From NCBI RefSeq assembly GCF_024055795.1, contig NZ_JAMXMY010000011.1, positions 1-64,000 on the forward strand: a stretch of 64,000 nt of DNA. The letters are read 5' to 3'. Numbering within the stretch: position 1 is the stretch's first letter; the number at the start of each line of letters is the position of its first letter. The position numbers and the translations under genes were made by a program. The stretch comes from Actinoallomurus purpureus. GTDB lineage: Bacteria; Actinomycetota; Actinomycetes; Streptosporangiales; Streptosporangiaceae. The notes under the pieces are model-generated. The model made no database searches. It saw only the letters and a program-made list of their open reading frames with translations, and was not told where the DNA came from. This document shows positions 1-7,984 of the stretch, piece after piece.

Positions 1-25
1 GTCGATGACCCCTTGGGTCATCGAC
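1..25. terminator. perfect hairpin, terminator-like
   Basis: An 11-bp perfect stem (1-11 with 15-25) closes a 3-base loop. No U-tract follows on either strand. It is probably the transcription end of a gene lying left of the window. Confidence 0.45.
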
Positions 26-201
26 GTCCCGCCGATCCGGCTACTGGGGTGGTCCGGACGATCCACACGGCGGGCGGACGGCATGGGCGACGTGGTCATC
101 GGCGTGGTCGCCGCTCGCTTCTGCGGGATGGGCGTCTACGGCCTCGTCGCGCCGACCGCTCCGCCGGCGACCTTCGTTGGTCCGCCGGCCCCTTGGAAAA
201 C

Positions 202-241
202 GTCGAAGGTCTGACCACCCTGGGGTGATCAGACCTTCGAC
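202..241 (-). terminator. near-perfect palindrome downstream of tRNA-Glu
   Basis: A stem of about 19 bp with a single mismatch and a 2-base loop ends 8 bases past the 3' end of the tRNA-Glu gene. There is no T-run, which is common for actinomycete terminators. The position suggests it ends the tRNA transcript. Confidence 0.55.
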
Positions 242-248
242 CTGCTGT

Positions 249-319
249 AGTCCCGACCGGATTTGAACCGGCGTTACCGCCTTGAGAGGGCGGCGTCCTA
301 GGCCACTAGACGACGGGAC
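249..319 (-). tRNA. tRNA-Glu (anticodon CUC)
   Basis: The minus strand folds as a cloverleaf. The anticodon stem CCGCC/GGCGG holds CTC in its loop, the T arm reads CCGG-TTCAAAT-CCGG, and the acceptor stem GTCCCG pairs with CGGGAC. Position 7 is a U-U mismatch, as in other actinomycete tRNA-Glu. CCA is not encoded. It reads GAG codons. Confidence 0.95.
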
Positions 320-360
320 CTCATGTCTCGCCAGCTCGGTCTCCCGCGCGGGCGACGCCC

Positions 361-376
361 AGCTTAGCGGACGTTC
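361..376 (-). promoter_or_regulatory. putative tRNA-Glu promoter -10 region
   Basis: The minus strand reads GAACGTCCGCTAAGCT, which contains a TANNNT -10 hexamer (TAAGCT) 42 bases before the tRNA. Almost the same string lies at the matching place upstream of tRNA-Gln (16570-16586). No good -35 is visible. Confidence 0.5.
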
Positions 377-559
377 TCCTCTTGCACGAACCGGGTTTCG
401 GCCGACCCGGGCCTTACATGAGAAGCGGGTCACTTCCGATGTCACCGGAGGACCCTGCCGACCTGTCAGGTCCGGACCGGTCCGTCCCTGCCTGCCGACC
501 CCTCAACTGTACCGGGTGATCACAACGACGCCAAACCGCACGCGGCGGGCAGAAGGGGA

Positions 560-952
560 TCAACCTCCGACCAGCGAGACGAGCCTGATGAAGACGATCT
601 CCGTGTTCACGCCGAGCTCGACGACCTGGTCGAGGTCGTCGGCCTGGCGGTCGCCGACGAGCAGGAAGAAGCCGTTGCGCTGGAACGCGCGCTCGGCGAG
701 GTCGGCCTGACGCTCCCAGTCGATCGCCCTCGGCTCGCGCAGGCGGTAGCCATTAAGCTCCGCCTCCGCGTCGTCGGGACGCACGAGGCCGCGGAAGTGG
801 CGTGACGGCCGCGCGTTGTGCCGGGCCACCTCCTCGCGCACCCGCGTCCGGATCAGGTCGCGGACCGTGACCCGGTCCGGCAGGCCGGGCAGGGACATCT
901 CGTCGAGCCGCCGACCGGTCGCGGTCTCGTCCCGGAACGTCACGCTCGCCAT
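560..952 (-). CDS. hypothetical protein coupled to DUF4132 gene
   Basis: I do not recognise this 130-residue protein. Its ATG shares a base with the TGA of the upstream DUF4132 gene (TGATG), so translation is very likely coupled and the products probably act together. There is no signal peptide or membrane segment. The N-terminal part has a strand-like stretch (SVTFRDETATG) followed by a charged amphipathic helix (VRDLIRTRVREEVARHNA). The C-terminus is hydrophobic (EIVFIRLVSLVGG). The fold could be a small adaptor or ubiquitin-like domain, but that is only a guess. Confidence 0.75.
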   Translation of the reverse strand: MASVTFRDETATGRRLDEMSLPGLPDRVTVRDLIRTRVREEVARHNARPSRHFRGLVRPDDAEAELNGYRLREPRAIDWERQADLAERAFQRNGFFLLVGDRQADDLDQVVELGVNTEIVFIRLVSLVGG

Positions 953-2925
953 CACACGCCCCGCTCGATCTGCCGGAGGATGTCCGGGTCGGTGATGCCC
1001 GCGTCGTCGGCGAGCAGGAACGCCTTGCTGAGGATCAGCGACAACCGCTCGTCCTCGAACGGAAGGAACAGCCCGTCCGCGGCGCCGCCGGACGAGGCGA
1101 CCACGCACAGGTAGGCGTCGTCCGGCTCCATGAGGATGTTGGCCGAGCCGAGATGGATCCGGTACGTGCGCCGCGACCCTCGTACGCGCAGGAACCGGCC
1201 GGTCAGCTCCGCGCGGTCGGCGATCCGGGTGCGGGGCAACAGCCGGGCCAGCGCGTCGCGGCGGACCTCGGCGGAGGCGCTCAGGTCACCGAAGCCGGCC
1301 CGGTGCCAGTAGTCGCGGAAGCGGTCCTCCCCCCGGTCGGTCCACTCCGGGTCGGCGGCGATCGACGTGACCCCCACGAACAGGTCCACGTCGCGCATCA
1401 CCTCGCTGAAGACGGTCGGCGGCACGTCCTCCAGGGCCGCCTCGCGCCAGCCGTCGCCGGTGCGGCGCTCGAACCGGACCTGGTCGGTGGCGGCGAGCTC
1501 CTCCTGCCAGGTGAGGTCGGTGTACTCGACGAAGAAGCGCGCCCGCCAGCGCCGCCCGGGGAGCACGCGGGTCGCCTCGCCCTCGTGCCCGCCGTCCCAG
1601 GGGCCGAGCATCCCCGCCTGCCACCCGCGGGCCTTGAACAGCGCGTACAGCCGCCGGTAGCGCAGGATGTGCGCGGCGAACCGGTTGGAGTACACCCGGG
1701 TCTCCCGCTCGGCCGGGGTGAGCAGGTAGATCTCCCGGAACGCCTGCTTGAACGGCTGCCGGAGCCGGCGCTCGGTCAGCTCGTCGCGCCACGCCCGGAT
1801 CTCACCCGGCGCCGCGCGAACAGGATGCCACAACCGGACGGCGGAGTCCTCCCCCACCGCGGCCCACGGCTCGCCGGCGGCGTCGAGGAAGCGCCGGCCG
1901 CCCTCGACCGGCAGGCCGGCGCGCCATTCACCGGGCGCGACCTCGACCTCCCAGATCAGGCGTTCGATGAGGGACCGGCCCAGCGGGTGCCCGGCCTGCT
2001 CCGCGCGCCACCGGCCGTACGCCTGCCCGGACTCGGCGAGCAGCGCGCCCTCCAGCGCCCGGGTGAGGGTGGTGAGGTGGGCGCGGGCCCGCTTGACGAG
2101 CTGCCGCAGCTCCTTCAGCCGTGCCGGGTGGTCGCGCCGGACGGCGGCGGGCACCCCGCGCAGGGCCTGCCCGTCGCTTCGGTGCCAGGTCAGCGTCACG
2201 TCATCGCCCGCCGTGACCCGCGCCTCGTACTCGCCGACCACGCGGCGGTGCACGCCGTCCGGCCCGAATCCGAGGTCGGGCAGCCGGAAGGCGACCTCGG
2301 TGCGGTCGGCGAGGGCGGCGTCGATCCGTTTCAGGCTGCGGTCGAGCTGCTTGGGCACCCCCGCGTGACGGACGATCCCCCGGACGGCGCGCAGTGCGGC
2401 GGCCGCCTCGGGCGTCGGGAACTCCTGGGCCGACCGGGCCAGTTCGAACACCAGCGCCTGCGACGGCAGCGTACGGGCCGGTGTGGGGGCGACCGCGACG
2501 GCCGGCAGCAACCGGTCGAGCAGCTCCGGCAGCCAGGTGTCGTCGCGGAGCAGGGCGACGCGGAACGCCCGGCCGAGCGCCGCGACCTCCTCGGCCGTGA
2601 ACGCCTTGTCCGCGACGTAGGGGATCTCCCCCGCCTGGATCGCGGCGGCACGGGCGGCGGCGGTCTCCAGCACGGCCCGCGCGAACCCGGCGTAGGCCGA
2701 GTCCGCCAGCCGCTCCCAGTCGTCCCGGTCGGGTGGGGAGCCGAAACTCCGGGCCCTGATCAGGGCCAGCGCCGCACGCGCGTCGCCGTCGAGCACCCCG
2801 GCCAGCGCGTCCTCGGCCGCGACGACCCGCCCGGTGGGGACGGGCTCGGCGGTCGGCGCGCGGTCCTCACCGCCGGATTCCGGAACGTTCCCCACGTGGA
2901 CGGAGATGAGCGTTCTCAACGACAT
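952..2925 (-). CDS. DUF4132 domain-containing protein
   Basis: This cytoplasmic protein of 657 residues belongs to the DUF4132 family, a poorly characterised group often annotated as MolR/WGR-associated. The family block lies in the C-terminal 350 residues and includes RLWHPVRAAPGE, FKQAFREIYLLTPAE, NRFAAHILRYRRLYAL and a tail DDAYLCVVASS. The N-terminal half is alanine- and arginine-rich, probably helical repeats. The reading frame runs open upstream to 3594. I chose the ATG at 2925 (MSLRTLISVHVGN) because the sequence before it is low-complexity and overlaps the next gene. No catalytic role is established for the family. The small gene downstream overlaps its stop codon. Confidence 0.85.
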   Translation of the reverse strand: MSLRTLISVHVGNVPESGGEDRAPTAEPVPTGRVVAAEDALAGVLDGDARAALALIRARSFGSPPDRDDWERLADSAYAGFARAVLETAAARAAAIQAGEIPYVADKAFTAEEVAALGRAFRVALLRDDTWLPELLDRLLPAVAVAPTPARTLPSQALVFELARSAQEFPTPEAAAALRAVRGIVRHAGVPKQLDRSLKRIDAALADRTEVAFRLPDLGFGPDGVHRRVVGEYEARVTAGDDVTLTWHRSDGQALRGVPAAVRRDHPARLKELRQLVKRARAHLTTLTRALEGALLAESGQAYGRWRAEQAGHPLGRSLIERLIWEVEVAPGEWRAGLPVEGGRRFLDAAGEPWAAVGEDSAVRLWHPVRAAPGEIRAWRDELTERRLRQPFKQAFREIYLLTPAERETRVYSNRFAAHILRYRRLYALFKARGWQAGMLGPWDGGHEGEATRVLPGRRWRARFFVEYTDLTWQEELAATDQVRFERRTGDGWREAALEDVPPTVFSEVMRDVDLFVGVTSIAADPEWTDRGEDRFRDYWHRAGFGDLSASAEVRRDALARLLPRTRIADRAELTGRFLRVRGSRRTYRIHLGSANILMEPDDAYLCVVASSGGAADGLFLPFEDERLSLILSKAFLLADDAGITDPDILRQIERGV

Positions 2926-3029
2926 GAGGGGATCCTGGCATGCGGCAATGACAGAATTCCTCGCCCGCGGCCGGACGCGGCGACGGCCGCCGTACGCATC
3001 GCCGGAGCGAGCGTACGGCGGCGCGGCTC

Positions 3030-3311
3030 TCAGGCGCGCTTCCAGCGCCACCGGCCGTTCGGATACCGGACACAGCGGTACTTCCTGCTGGTCTTCACCG
3101 CATACCCGTAATGGCCGTGCGCGGCGGCCGGGCAGTAGGAACCGGGGGTCACACAGGTCCAGTGCTTGGTGTGCGAGACCTTGTGGGCGTGACAGCGCTG
3201 GACGCCGTACCCCGACCCCTGGATGCCCGCCTGGGCGGTGCCGGTGGCGGCGGTGAGGCCACCGGCCAGCACCGCGGCCGAGGCGGCGGTCACCGCAATT
3301 CTTTTGAGCAT
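3030..3311 (-). CDS. small secreted Cys-rich protein
   Basis: This 93-residue precursor has a typical Sec signal peptide (MLKRIAVTAASAAVLAGG, cleavage near AQA-G). The mature part is about 65 residues with four cysteines, several His and Tyr, and a basic end (RYPNGRWRWKRA). An in-frame ATG exists four codons upstream, but AGGAG sits 5 bases before the 3311 ATG and decides the start. The four cysteines probably form two disulfides outside the cell. No family is recognised; a small exported binding or antimicrobial-type protein is possible. Confidence 0.75.
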   Translation of the reverse strand: MLKRIAVTAASAAVLAGGLTAATGTAQAGIQGSGYGVQRCHAHKVSHTKHWTCVTPGSYCPAAAHGHYGYAVKTSRKYRCVRYPNGRWRWKRA

Positions 3312-3578
3312 TCGTCTCCTCATAAGCGTAAAAGGCGGGGCAACACGCCGTTTCTACGCTGATTCGACTTAGAACGCCTCCGTCTGGCCGAAGACGGACC
3401 CCACGTGAACCGATCGGCCCGCTCGCGTGTCCGCATGAGACCGCCCTGCCAGAATGGCCACGAACTACTGACCGAATGGCGATTTGCCATTGGCCACCCG
3501 AAACTCTCCCGGTCGGTCGAGCGTCTCCCCTATGTCCCGCGAAACAGCGGGCCAACCCACCATGGGGAGGTGGATCGC

Positions 3579-4034
3579 ATGACCGAACAGGCATGGCCGG
3601 TCCTTCGACAGGGCAACACGGGGCCGGACGTCACGGCGCTGCAGTACCTGCTGCGCGGCGCCCGCGACCAGTGGCGCACGCTCGCCGCCGACGGGGTGTT
3701 CGGACCGGCCACGGACAGCGTCGTACGGGGATTCCAGGACGTCACGGGCCTGACCATCGACGGAGTCGTCGGCCCGGCGACCTGGCAGCGGCTGACCGAC
3801 GGTACGACGTTCGGCTCCACCGTCCGCAAGGGCGACCAGGGCGAGGTCGTCAAGGCGGCCCAGACCGAGCTGCTGAAGCACCGCGACCTCAAGTCCTCCA
3901 CCCAGGTCGACGGGATCTTCGGCGCCGACACCGACACCGCGACGCGGCGCTTCCAGGACCGCGTGGGCCTGGTGGTGGACGGCGTCGTGGGCCCGGACAC
4001 CTGGAGACAGCTCATCTCCCGCACCGGAGGCTGA
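3579..4034 (+). CDS. double peptidoglycan-binding domain protein
   Basis: The 151-residue protein consists of two tandem PG_binding_1 domains, at about residues 8-72 and 78-148. Each carries the signature DGxFG-x-T-x5-FQ and ends in DGVVGP-x-TW. This fold binds peptidoglycan stem peptides and is usually attached to a hydrolase, but no catalytic domain is present here. No signal peptide is visible with the ATG at 3579, which has GGGGAGG 8 bases upstream. The frame extends further upstream (to 3405) without a convincing secretion signal. It may be exported by a non-Sec route or act as a dock for a partner. Confidence 0.85.
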   Translation: MTEQAWPVLRQGNTGPDVTALQYLLRGARDQWRTLAADGVFGPATDSVVRGFQDVTGLTIDGVVGPATWQRLTDGTTFGSTVRKGDQGEVVKAAQTELLKHRDLKSSTQVDGIFGADTDTATRRFQDRVGLVVDGVVGPDTWRQLISRTGG

Positions 4035-4041
4035 TGGCGTG

Positions 4042-4087
4042 ATCGTCGAGGGTTTTCGGAGTCAGAACGACGAAAACCCTCGACGAT
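4042..4087. terminator. 17-bp perfect hairpin
   Basis: Arms 4042-4058 and 4071-4087 are perfectly complementary with a 12-base loop. The hairpin starts 8 bases after the stop of the peptidoglycan-binding gene and lies before the convergent lipoprotein gene, so it probably terminates both. Confidence 0.8.
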
Positions 4088-4172
4088 ACGCGTCAGCGGC
4101 ACTCGCCGACCGAAGGCCCTCATCCGCGCGAGGTCTGAGCTCTCGGCCGCGTGCCCGCCGCCGTGGTGGTGC

Positions 4173-4670
4173 TCAGTTGCGCCGGGCCAGCCGCACGCCC
4201 TCCTGACACGCTTCCATGAAAGCCTGCCGGCCCGCGGGGAACTTGCCTCCCTCCTGAACGCCCTGCCGGTACGAGATCGCACAGAAATTGGAGGGGAGGT
4301 TCCCCTGGGTTGCGGCCATTCCGGCCGCCATCTGCACCATCGTCCGGCGGGTGTACTTCTTCCCCTGCGGATCGATCATGATCACGTTGGAGCCGGTCAC
4401 CGTGGGATCCGGCTTCGACGGGCGTGCACGGGGGGACGTAACGAGTGGCGAGGGCGTCACGGCACTGGCACTTCCACTCGCGGTCGGCGACGCGGACGGA
4501 GTCGGTGAGCCTGCGGCGGATTGATCCTCGCGGCAGGCCGTCGCCCCCAGTGTCACGATCCCCAGAGACGCGGCGGCCAGCAGAACTGTGCAATTTTTGA
4601 TCGGAATTCCCCTTCGTGTCCTGATCAGAAACGTGGGCAGCAGGCCCTCATGCCGGTCATCGCGGCCCAC
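4173..4670 (-). CDS. putative lipoprotein
   Basis: A lipoprotein signal is visible: basic residues, a hydrophobic stretch (TVLLAAASLGIVTLG), then a lipobox-like ATAC with Cys as the anchor. A Ser/Pro/Thr-rich linker of about 45 residues follows, then a globular region of about 90 residues with two further cysteines (NFCAISY, EACQEG). The family is not recognised. The start is unusual. The only in-frame standard start is a GTG at 4670 with no ribosome site, whereas AAGGGG lies 7 bases before an in-frame ATC at 4601 that would give an ideal signal peptide (IKNCTVLLAAAS). Confidence 0.7.
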   Translation of the reverse strand: MGRDDRHEGLLPTFLIRTRRGIPIKNCTVLLAAASLGIVTLGATACREDQSAAGSPTPSASPTASGSASAVTPSPLVTSPRARPSKPDPTVTGSNVIMIDPQGKKYTRRTMVQMAAGMAATQGNLPSNFCAISYRQGVQEGGKFPAGRQAFMEACQEGVRLARRN

Positions 4671-4818
4671 GATGGTTTCTGACCGATCAAGCGATCTTCG
4701 TCATTCGAAACCCGTACAAGGTGTTCTGGTAGGAGACCAGCGCGATTCCGGAGTCGGCACACCACGCCGGATGCTGCGATCCAAATCCTGGTTGCGGTGC
4801 GTTCGTCATCACCGCCAG

Positions 4819-5058
4819 TCACAGACCGCCGCGCCGTCGCTGCTCGGCTTCGATTTCGGCCGCAAGTGCGGATCGCTCGGCCTGATGCCGACCAAGAAGC
4901 TCGGCGCTGCAGGCCTCCCACGCGGCCTCTTGGTCTGCGGTCATCTCGGCTCCGGCAACTTCGGATTCGACATCTGGATTGGCATCGAGGAATGCTGCGA
5001 ACAGCAAACCCATCTCCCGGCTGTGCCGACGGTTGAGCTCGATACGTCGCGGGTCCAT
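4819..5058 (-). CDS. hypothetical protein
   Basis: I do not recognise this 79-residue protein. It is acidic and predicted mostly helical, with a charged C-terminal helix (RHQAERSALAAEIEAEQRRR) that could form a coiled coil. It follows the gene at 5064-5327 on the same strand. The ATG at 5058 has GGAGG 10 bases upstream. A GTG at 5067 overlaps the previous stop as GTGA and is the alternative start. Either way the pair is probably translationally coupled. Confidence 0.6.
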   Translation of the reverse strand: MDPRRIELNRRHSREMGLLFAAFLDANPDVESEVAGAEMTADQEAAWEACSAELLGRHQAERSALAAEIEAEQRRRGGL

Positions 5059-5063
5059 CGTCC

Positions 5064-5327
5064 TCACGCCTCCGACGAATCCTCGCAGAGCGCCAACTGG
5101 TCGAACACGACCAAGGCTATGCGCGTGGGGTCGTCCGGCGGGTGAACCCGCAATGTGTGATGTGGGTTTGGTTCATCATCAACGATGACAACCGTTTCGA
5201 TCCTGGCCGGTAGGTCGGCAGGCCAATCGATTTCATCGGTGGGTTCCTCAACGAGAACCCGGGCGAGCTTTCCTCGCAGGCCCCTCTGGCCGTAGCGCAA
5301 CGGCGTGGGGCCCTGATTCTCGCTCAT
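5064..5327 (-). CDS. hypothetical protein
   Basis: This 87-residue acidic soluble protein has no recognised family. It has a basic N-terminal patch (RYGQRGLRGKLARVLVEE), then strands around ETVVIVDDEPNPHHTLRV and RIALVVFDQLALC, which suggests a small alpha/beta domain. It is the first of two tightly packed genes. The region is less GC-rich than the core genes further right, consistent with accessory DNA. Confidence 0.6.
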   Translation of the reverse strand: MSENQGPTPLRYGQRGLRGKLARVLVEEPTDEIDWPADLPARIETVVIVDDEPNPHHTLRVHPPDDPTRIALVVFDQLALCEDSSEA

Positions 5328-5432
5328 GCGCTGATATCTCCCTCGTCCTTGGAGATCTCTTCACCGATAACAGGCGGTGTGGGCGAGCCGATAGGAGTCG
5401 GTGCCGGTCTCGATGATGGAACTCACCCCCCG

Positions 5433-5789
5433 CTATCCGCGCAGGCGGGTCGCAATCCGCTCGGCCTCATCGGCGTCCAGCGGATAAGGGCTGCCGTACA
5501 GGATCGGGCCGGTGATGACGGCGGGGCCGGTGACCGGCGGCGAGCCGTGCTCGGCGGCGAGTCGGCTCGCCGAGGGGTTGGGCTGGCCCGAACGGGCCCG
5601 CCCAGTGCGGTCCTCAGCGTGCCACAGGGTCAACTCGTCGCCGAGCCTGGTGGATCGTATGTGCTCCGAGCCGAGCAGGCGGGCCACCTCCTGCACGAGA
5701 TCCATCCCGAAGAAGCTTGTCGTCACCTGCTGGACGCCACCGACGGTCACCAGCAGCAGCCCGGCTGCTTCACCTCGTGCATCTGCCAT
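5433..5789 (-). CDS. hypothetical protein, possibly DUF3846-like
   Basis: The 118-residue protein starts at an ATG giving MADARGEAAGLLLVTVGG. A strand (GLLLVTVGGVQQVTT) is followed by a helix and a C-terminal pattern NPSASRLAAEH-x5-TGPAVITG. That pattern resembles DUF3846 proteins, where an NP-x-A-x4-A region is followed by GxVVVTG. I assign this only by pattern memory. DUF3846 genes occur on actinomycete plasmids and mobile regions and have no known function. Confidence 0.6.
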   Translation of the reverse strand: MADARGEAAGLLLVTVGGVQQVTTSFFGMDLVQEVARLLGSEHIRSTRLGDELTLWHAEDRTGRARSGQPNPSASRLAAEHGSPPVTGPAVITGPILYGSPYPLDADEAERIATRLRG

Positions 5790-5857
5790 CCCGGAATCAT
5801 ATGGCCGACCTGTGAACCGCGCAGCGAATGGAGGTCTGACCGAGCGCGGGCGCACTT

Positions 5858-6088
5858 TTACATAGCTACGTAGTGCCCATACGCGTAACGGTCTGACGCC
5901 GCTCTCTCAGGTTGAAACCGCACAACGTGATACTCGAAACGCAGGCCATCCGGCGGCTCGATATCGACCAAGGTCAGGCGGGCCCACGGGTTGTCATAGA
6001 TCGTGCGCTCGCCGAAGACCTTCGTCCTCAGCTCTTCCGGACGCTCAGGAGTGCTCACCCACAGGGTGGTGCCGGTCCTGTCCCACAT
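5858..6088 (-). pseudogene. truncated Nudix hydrolase (N-terminal fragment)
   Basis: The first 60 residues match the entry segment of a common actinomycete Nudix hydrolase: FGERTIYDNPWARLTLVDIE, then PPDGLRFEYHVVRF. In intact relatives this leads into the Nudix box (GX5EX7REUXEEXGU). Here the frame continues for only about 17 unrelated residues (PERAASDRYAYGHYVAM) and stops, so the catalytic domain is absent. I read this as a 3' deletion remnant. Confidence 0.65.
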
Positions 6089-6144
6089 GTTCTACTGGCA
6101 CGGTCCGTTGACATGATGGCCGTCGCCGCGAGAAGGTCCGGCCG

Positions 6145-7620
6145 ATGAAGATCCCCGATCTGACACCTTTCGAGCGCAAAGTATGGGATGCGTTCTCACG
6201 CGGCCGAGCCGTCGAGTCCCCCGACGCCGGCGACGGAAAGGCCGAAGAAGGCCGTTCCTGGGGTCCGGACCGCACCGTACGCGCAGAGGTGATCCGAAAG
6301 CTCCTTCTCAACAGCCGCCCTGCTGAGGGGGAAACAGCGGCACTCCGTCTGGCGGGCGTGCGCATCTCCGGCCAGCTGAAGCTGAGGTACGCAACGGTCC
6401 CTCATCCCGTTCGCTTCTGGGGCTGTTACTTCGAGCGTGCCCCGATCCTGTACGGCATGGAAGTCCGCCAGCTCAACCTGACCGAGTGTTACCTCCCGAC
6501 CCTCGACGCCGCGACCATCCGCGTTGACGGCGTCCTGCGGATCACCGGCTGCCGCATCCCTGGAGAGGTACGGCTCGGGGGCGCCAGGATCTCCGGCGCG
6601 TTCTTCATCAACGATGCTTGGCTGGGCCACGAACCCTACGACGACTTGGAGCGAAAGCCGACTCTGCAGCTGAATCACGCCACCATCGGTGACGACGTAT
6701 GGGGGCCTGGCCTGAGGGTCGACGGACAGGTCCGGCTGGCCGGAGCCACGATCGCCAGAGCCATCAACCTGGATGACGCACGCCTGAGCGAGCCAGGCCG
6801 CACCGCTTTGGATGCCGAAACTCTGACCATCGGATCAAACCTGAGCGCTCAGCGTCTCCGCACCGACGGCATGGTCAATCTCCGTGGGGCGAAGATCCCC
6901 GGAAAACTCGATCTCAGCGAGGCTCACCTGTCCAACCCCAGCGGGGTCGCGTTGCAGGTCAACAGCTGCACCATCGGCGAACTCTCGCTACACGACGCCG
7001 CACCGATCGACGGCTCGGTCGACCTTCGTCGCTCCCAGTTCGACATGATCGATGCGACTCCCGAGACGTGGCCCGCCCACGTTCAACTCGACGGACTCAC
7101 CTACAGCTCACTCGCCCCGTCTCTGTCCGCCGACCAGCGGTTGGAACTGCTCGAACGCGACGAGGACGGCTATGTGCCGCACGCGTACGAACAGCTCGCC
7201 GCCGCATATCGGCGGGTCGGTGACGACGCGCGAGCGCGCGCTGTGCAACTGGCCAAGCAGCGCCGCCACCGCACGACACTGCCCTGGTACGCCAAGCTCT
7301 GGGGCCACGTCCAGGACGCGACGGTCGGCTACGGCTACCGACCGACACGGGCCATGGCCTGGCTGCTGGCGTTGCTCGTTCTCGGGAGCGTGGTCTACGG
7401 GGTGCATCATCCCCGGCCCGTCGAACCGGGCAAGGCGCCGGACTTCGACTCGGCGGTCTACACCCTCGACCTGCTGCTGCCGATCATCGACTTCGGTCAG
7501 GAGAAGGCGTTCCTCCCACACGGTGCCTACCAGTGGTTCGCCTACCTGCTCATCGCCGCGGGCTGGATCCTGGCGACGACGGTGGTCGCCGGCATCACCC
7601 GCAGCGTGAGCCGCCAGTGA
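6145..7620 (+). CDS. membrane protein with beta-helix-like repeats and C-terminal two-helix domain
   Basis: The 491-residue protein has a soluble N-terminal region of about 390 residues made of repeated short units such as LRLAGVRISGQLKL, VRLGGARISGAFFI, VRLAGATIARAINL and VNLRGAKIPGKLDL. The pattern looks like a right-handed beta-helix related to pentapeptide repeats. Two transmembrane segments follow (about residues 402-422 and 464-487). Between them lies a loop VYTLDLLLPIIDFG that resembles the pore region of two-TM ion channels. Similar actinomycete proteins carry the unhelpful name 'membrane-associated oxidoreductase'; I see no redox motif. Function is unknown. Confidence 0.8.
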   Translation: MKIPDLTPFERKVWDAFSRGRAVESPDAGDGKAEEGRSWGPDRTVRAEVIRKLLLNSRPAEGETAALRLAGVRISGQLKLRYATVPHPVRFWGCYFERAPILYGMEVRQLNLTECYLPTLDAATIRVDGVLRITGCRIPGEVRLGGARISGAFFINDAWLGHEPYDDLERKPTLQLNHATIGDDVWGPGLRVDGQVRLAGATIARAINLDDARLSEPGRTALDAETLTIGSNLSAQRLRTDGMVNLRGAKIPGKLDLSEAHLSNPSGVALQVNSCTIGELSLHDAAPIDGSVDLRRSQFDMIDATPETWPAHVQLDGLTYSSLAPSLSADQRLELLERDEDGYVPHAYEQLAAAYRRVGDDARARAVQLAKQRRHRTTLPWYAKLWGHVQDATVGYGYRPTRAMAWLLALLVLGSVVYGVHHPRPVEPGKAPDFDSAVYTLDLLLPIIDFGQEKAFLPHGAYQWFAYLLIAAGWILATTVVAGITRSVSRQ

Positions 7621-7984
7621 CCGACGCCGGAGGGTCTCGTTCGGGGAGTCGTTAGTCGGTGATGATGATGCGGATCGAAGCGAAATGCACGGCAGGCTCC
7701 CGTTCGGTTCTGACATGTGGTGAGTCGGACCGTAGAACGGACACCGGACAGAAATCGCCCGGTATCCAAGTGAACGTTGCTGGCACGCGCTGAGCCACCT
7801 CGCCCCAGCACCGGGTGAGATCCAGGGCGCGAGCGCGTTGACGCTTGCGACCGTGCGATCGCCGGATTGAGCGCCATATCGGCGGGTTTTGCGTCATTTG
7901 CCCAAAATTCGACTGCGCGCCTCCCCAAGGCAAACCGCGATCTCTAGTTTCCTCTTGCCGAAGATCGAGCCAAGGGAGACCGAC
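7621..7984. other. intergenic, possible coding remnant
   Basis: There is no intact gene here. On the minus strand an open frame ending at 7652 encodes a protein-like tail (GEVAQRVPATFTWIPGDFC, then HFASIRIIITD) but has no credible start, so it may be the 3' remnant of a lost gene. Confidence 0.35.

Noticed and set aside
1153-3111. Long plus-strand open frame of 652 codons opposite the DUF4132 gene
   Set aside because: It is the antisense shadow of a GC-rich gene: Pro/Gly/Arg/Val-rich with no domain, and the minus-strand frame has a recognisable family.
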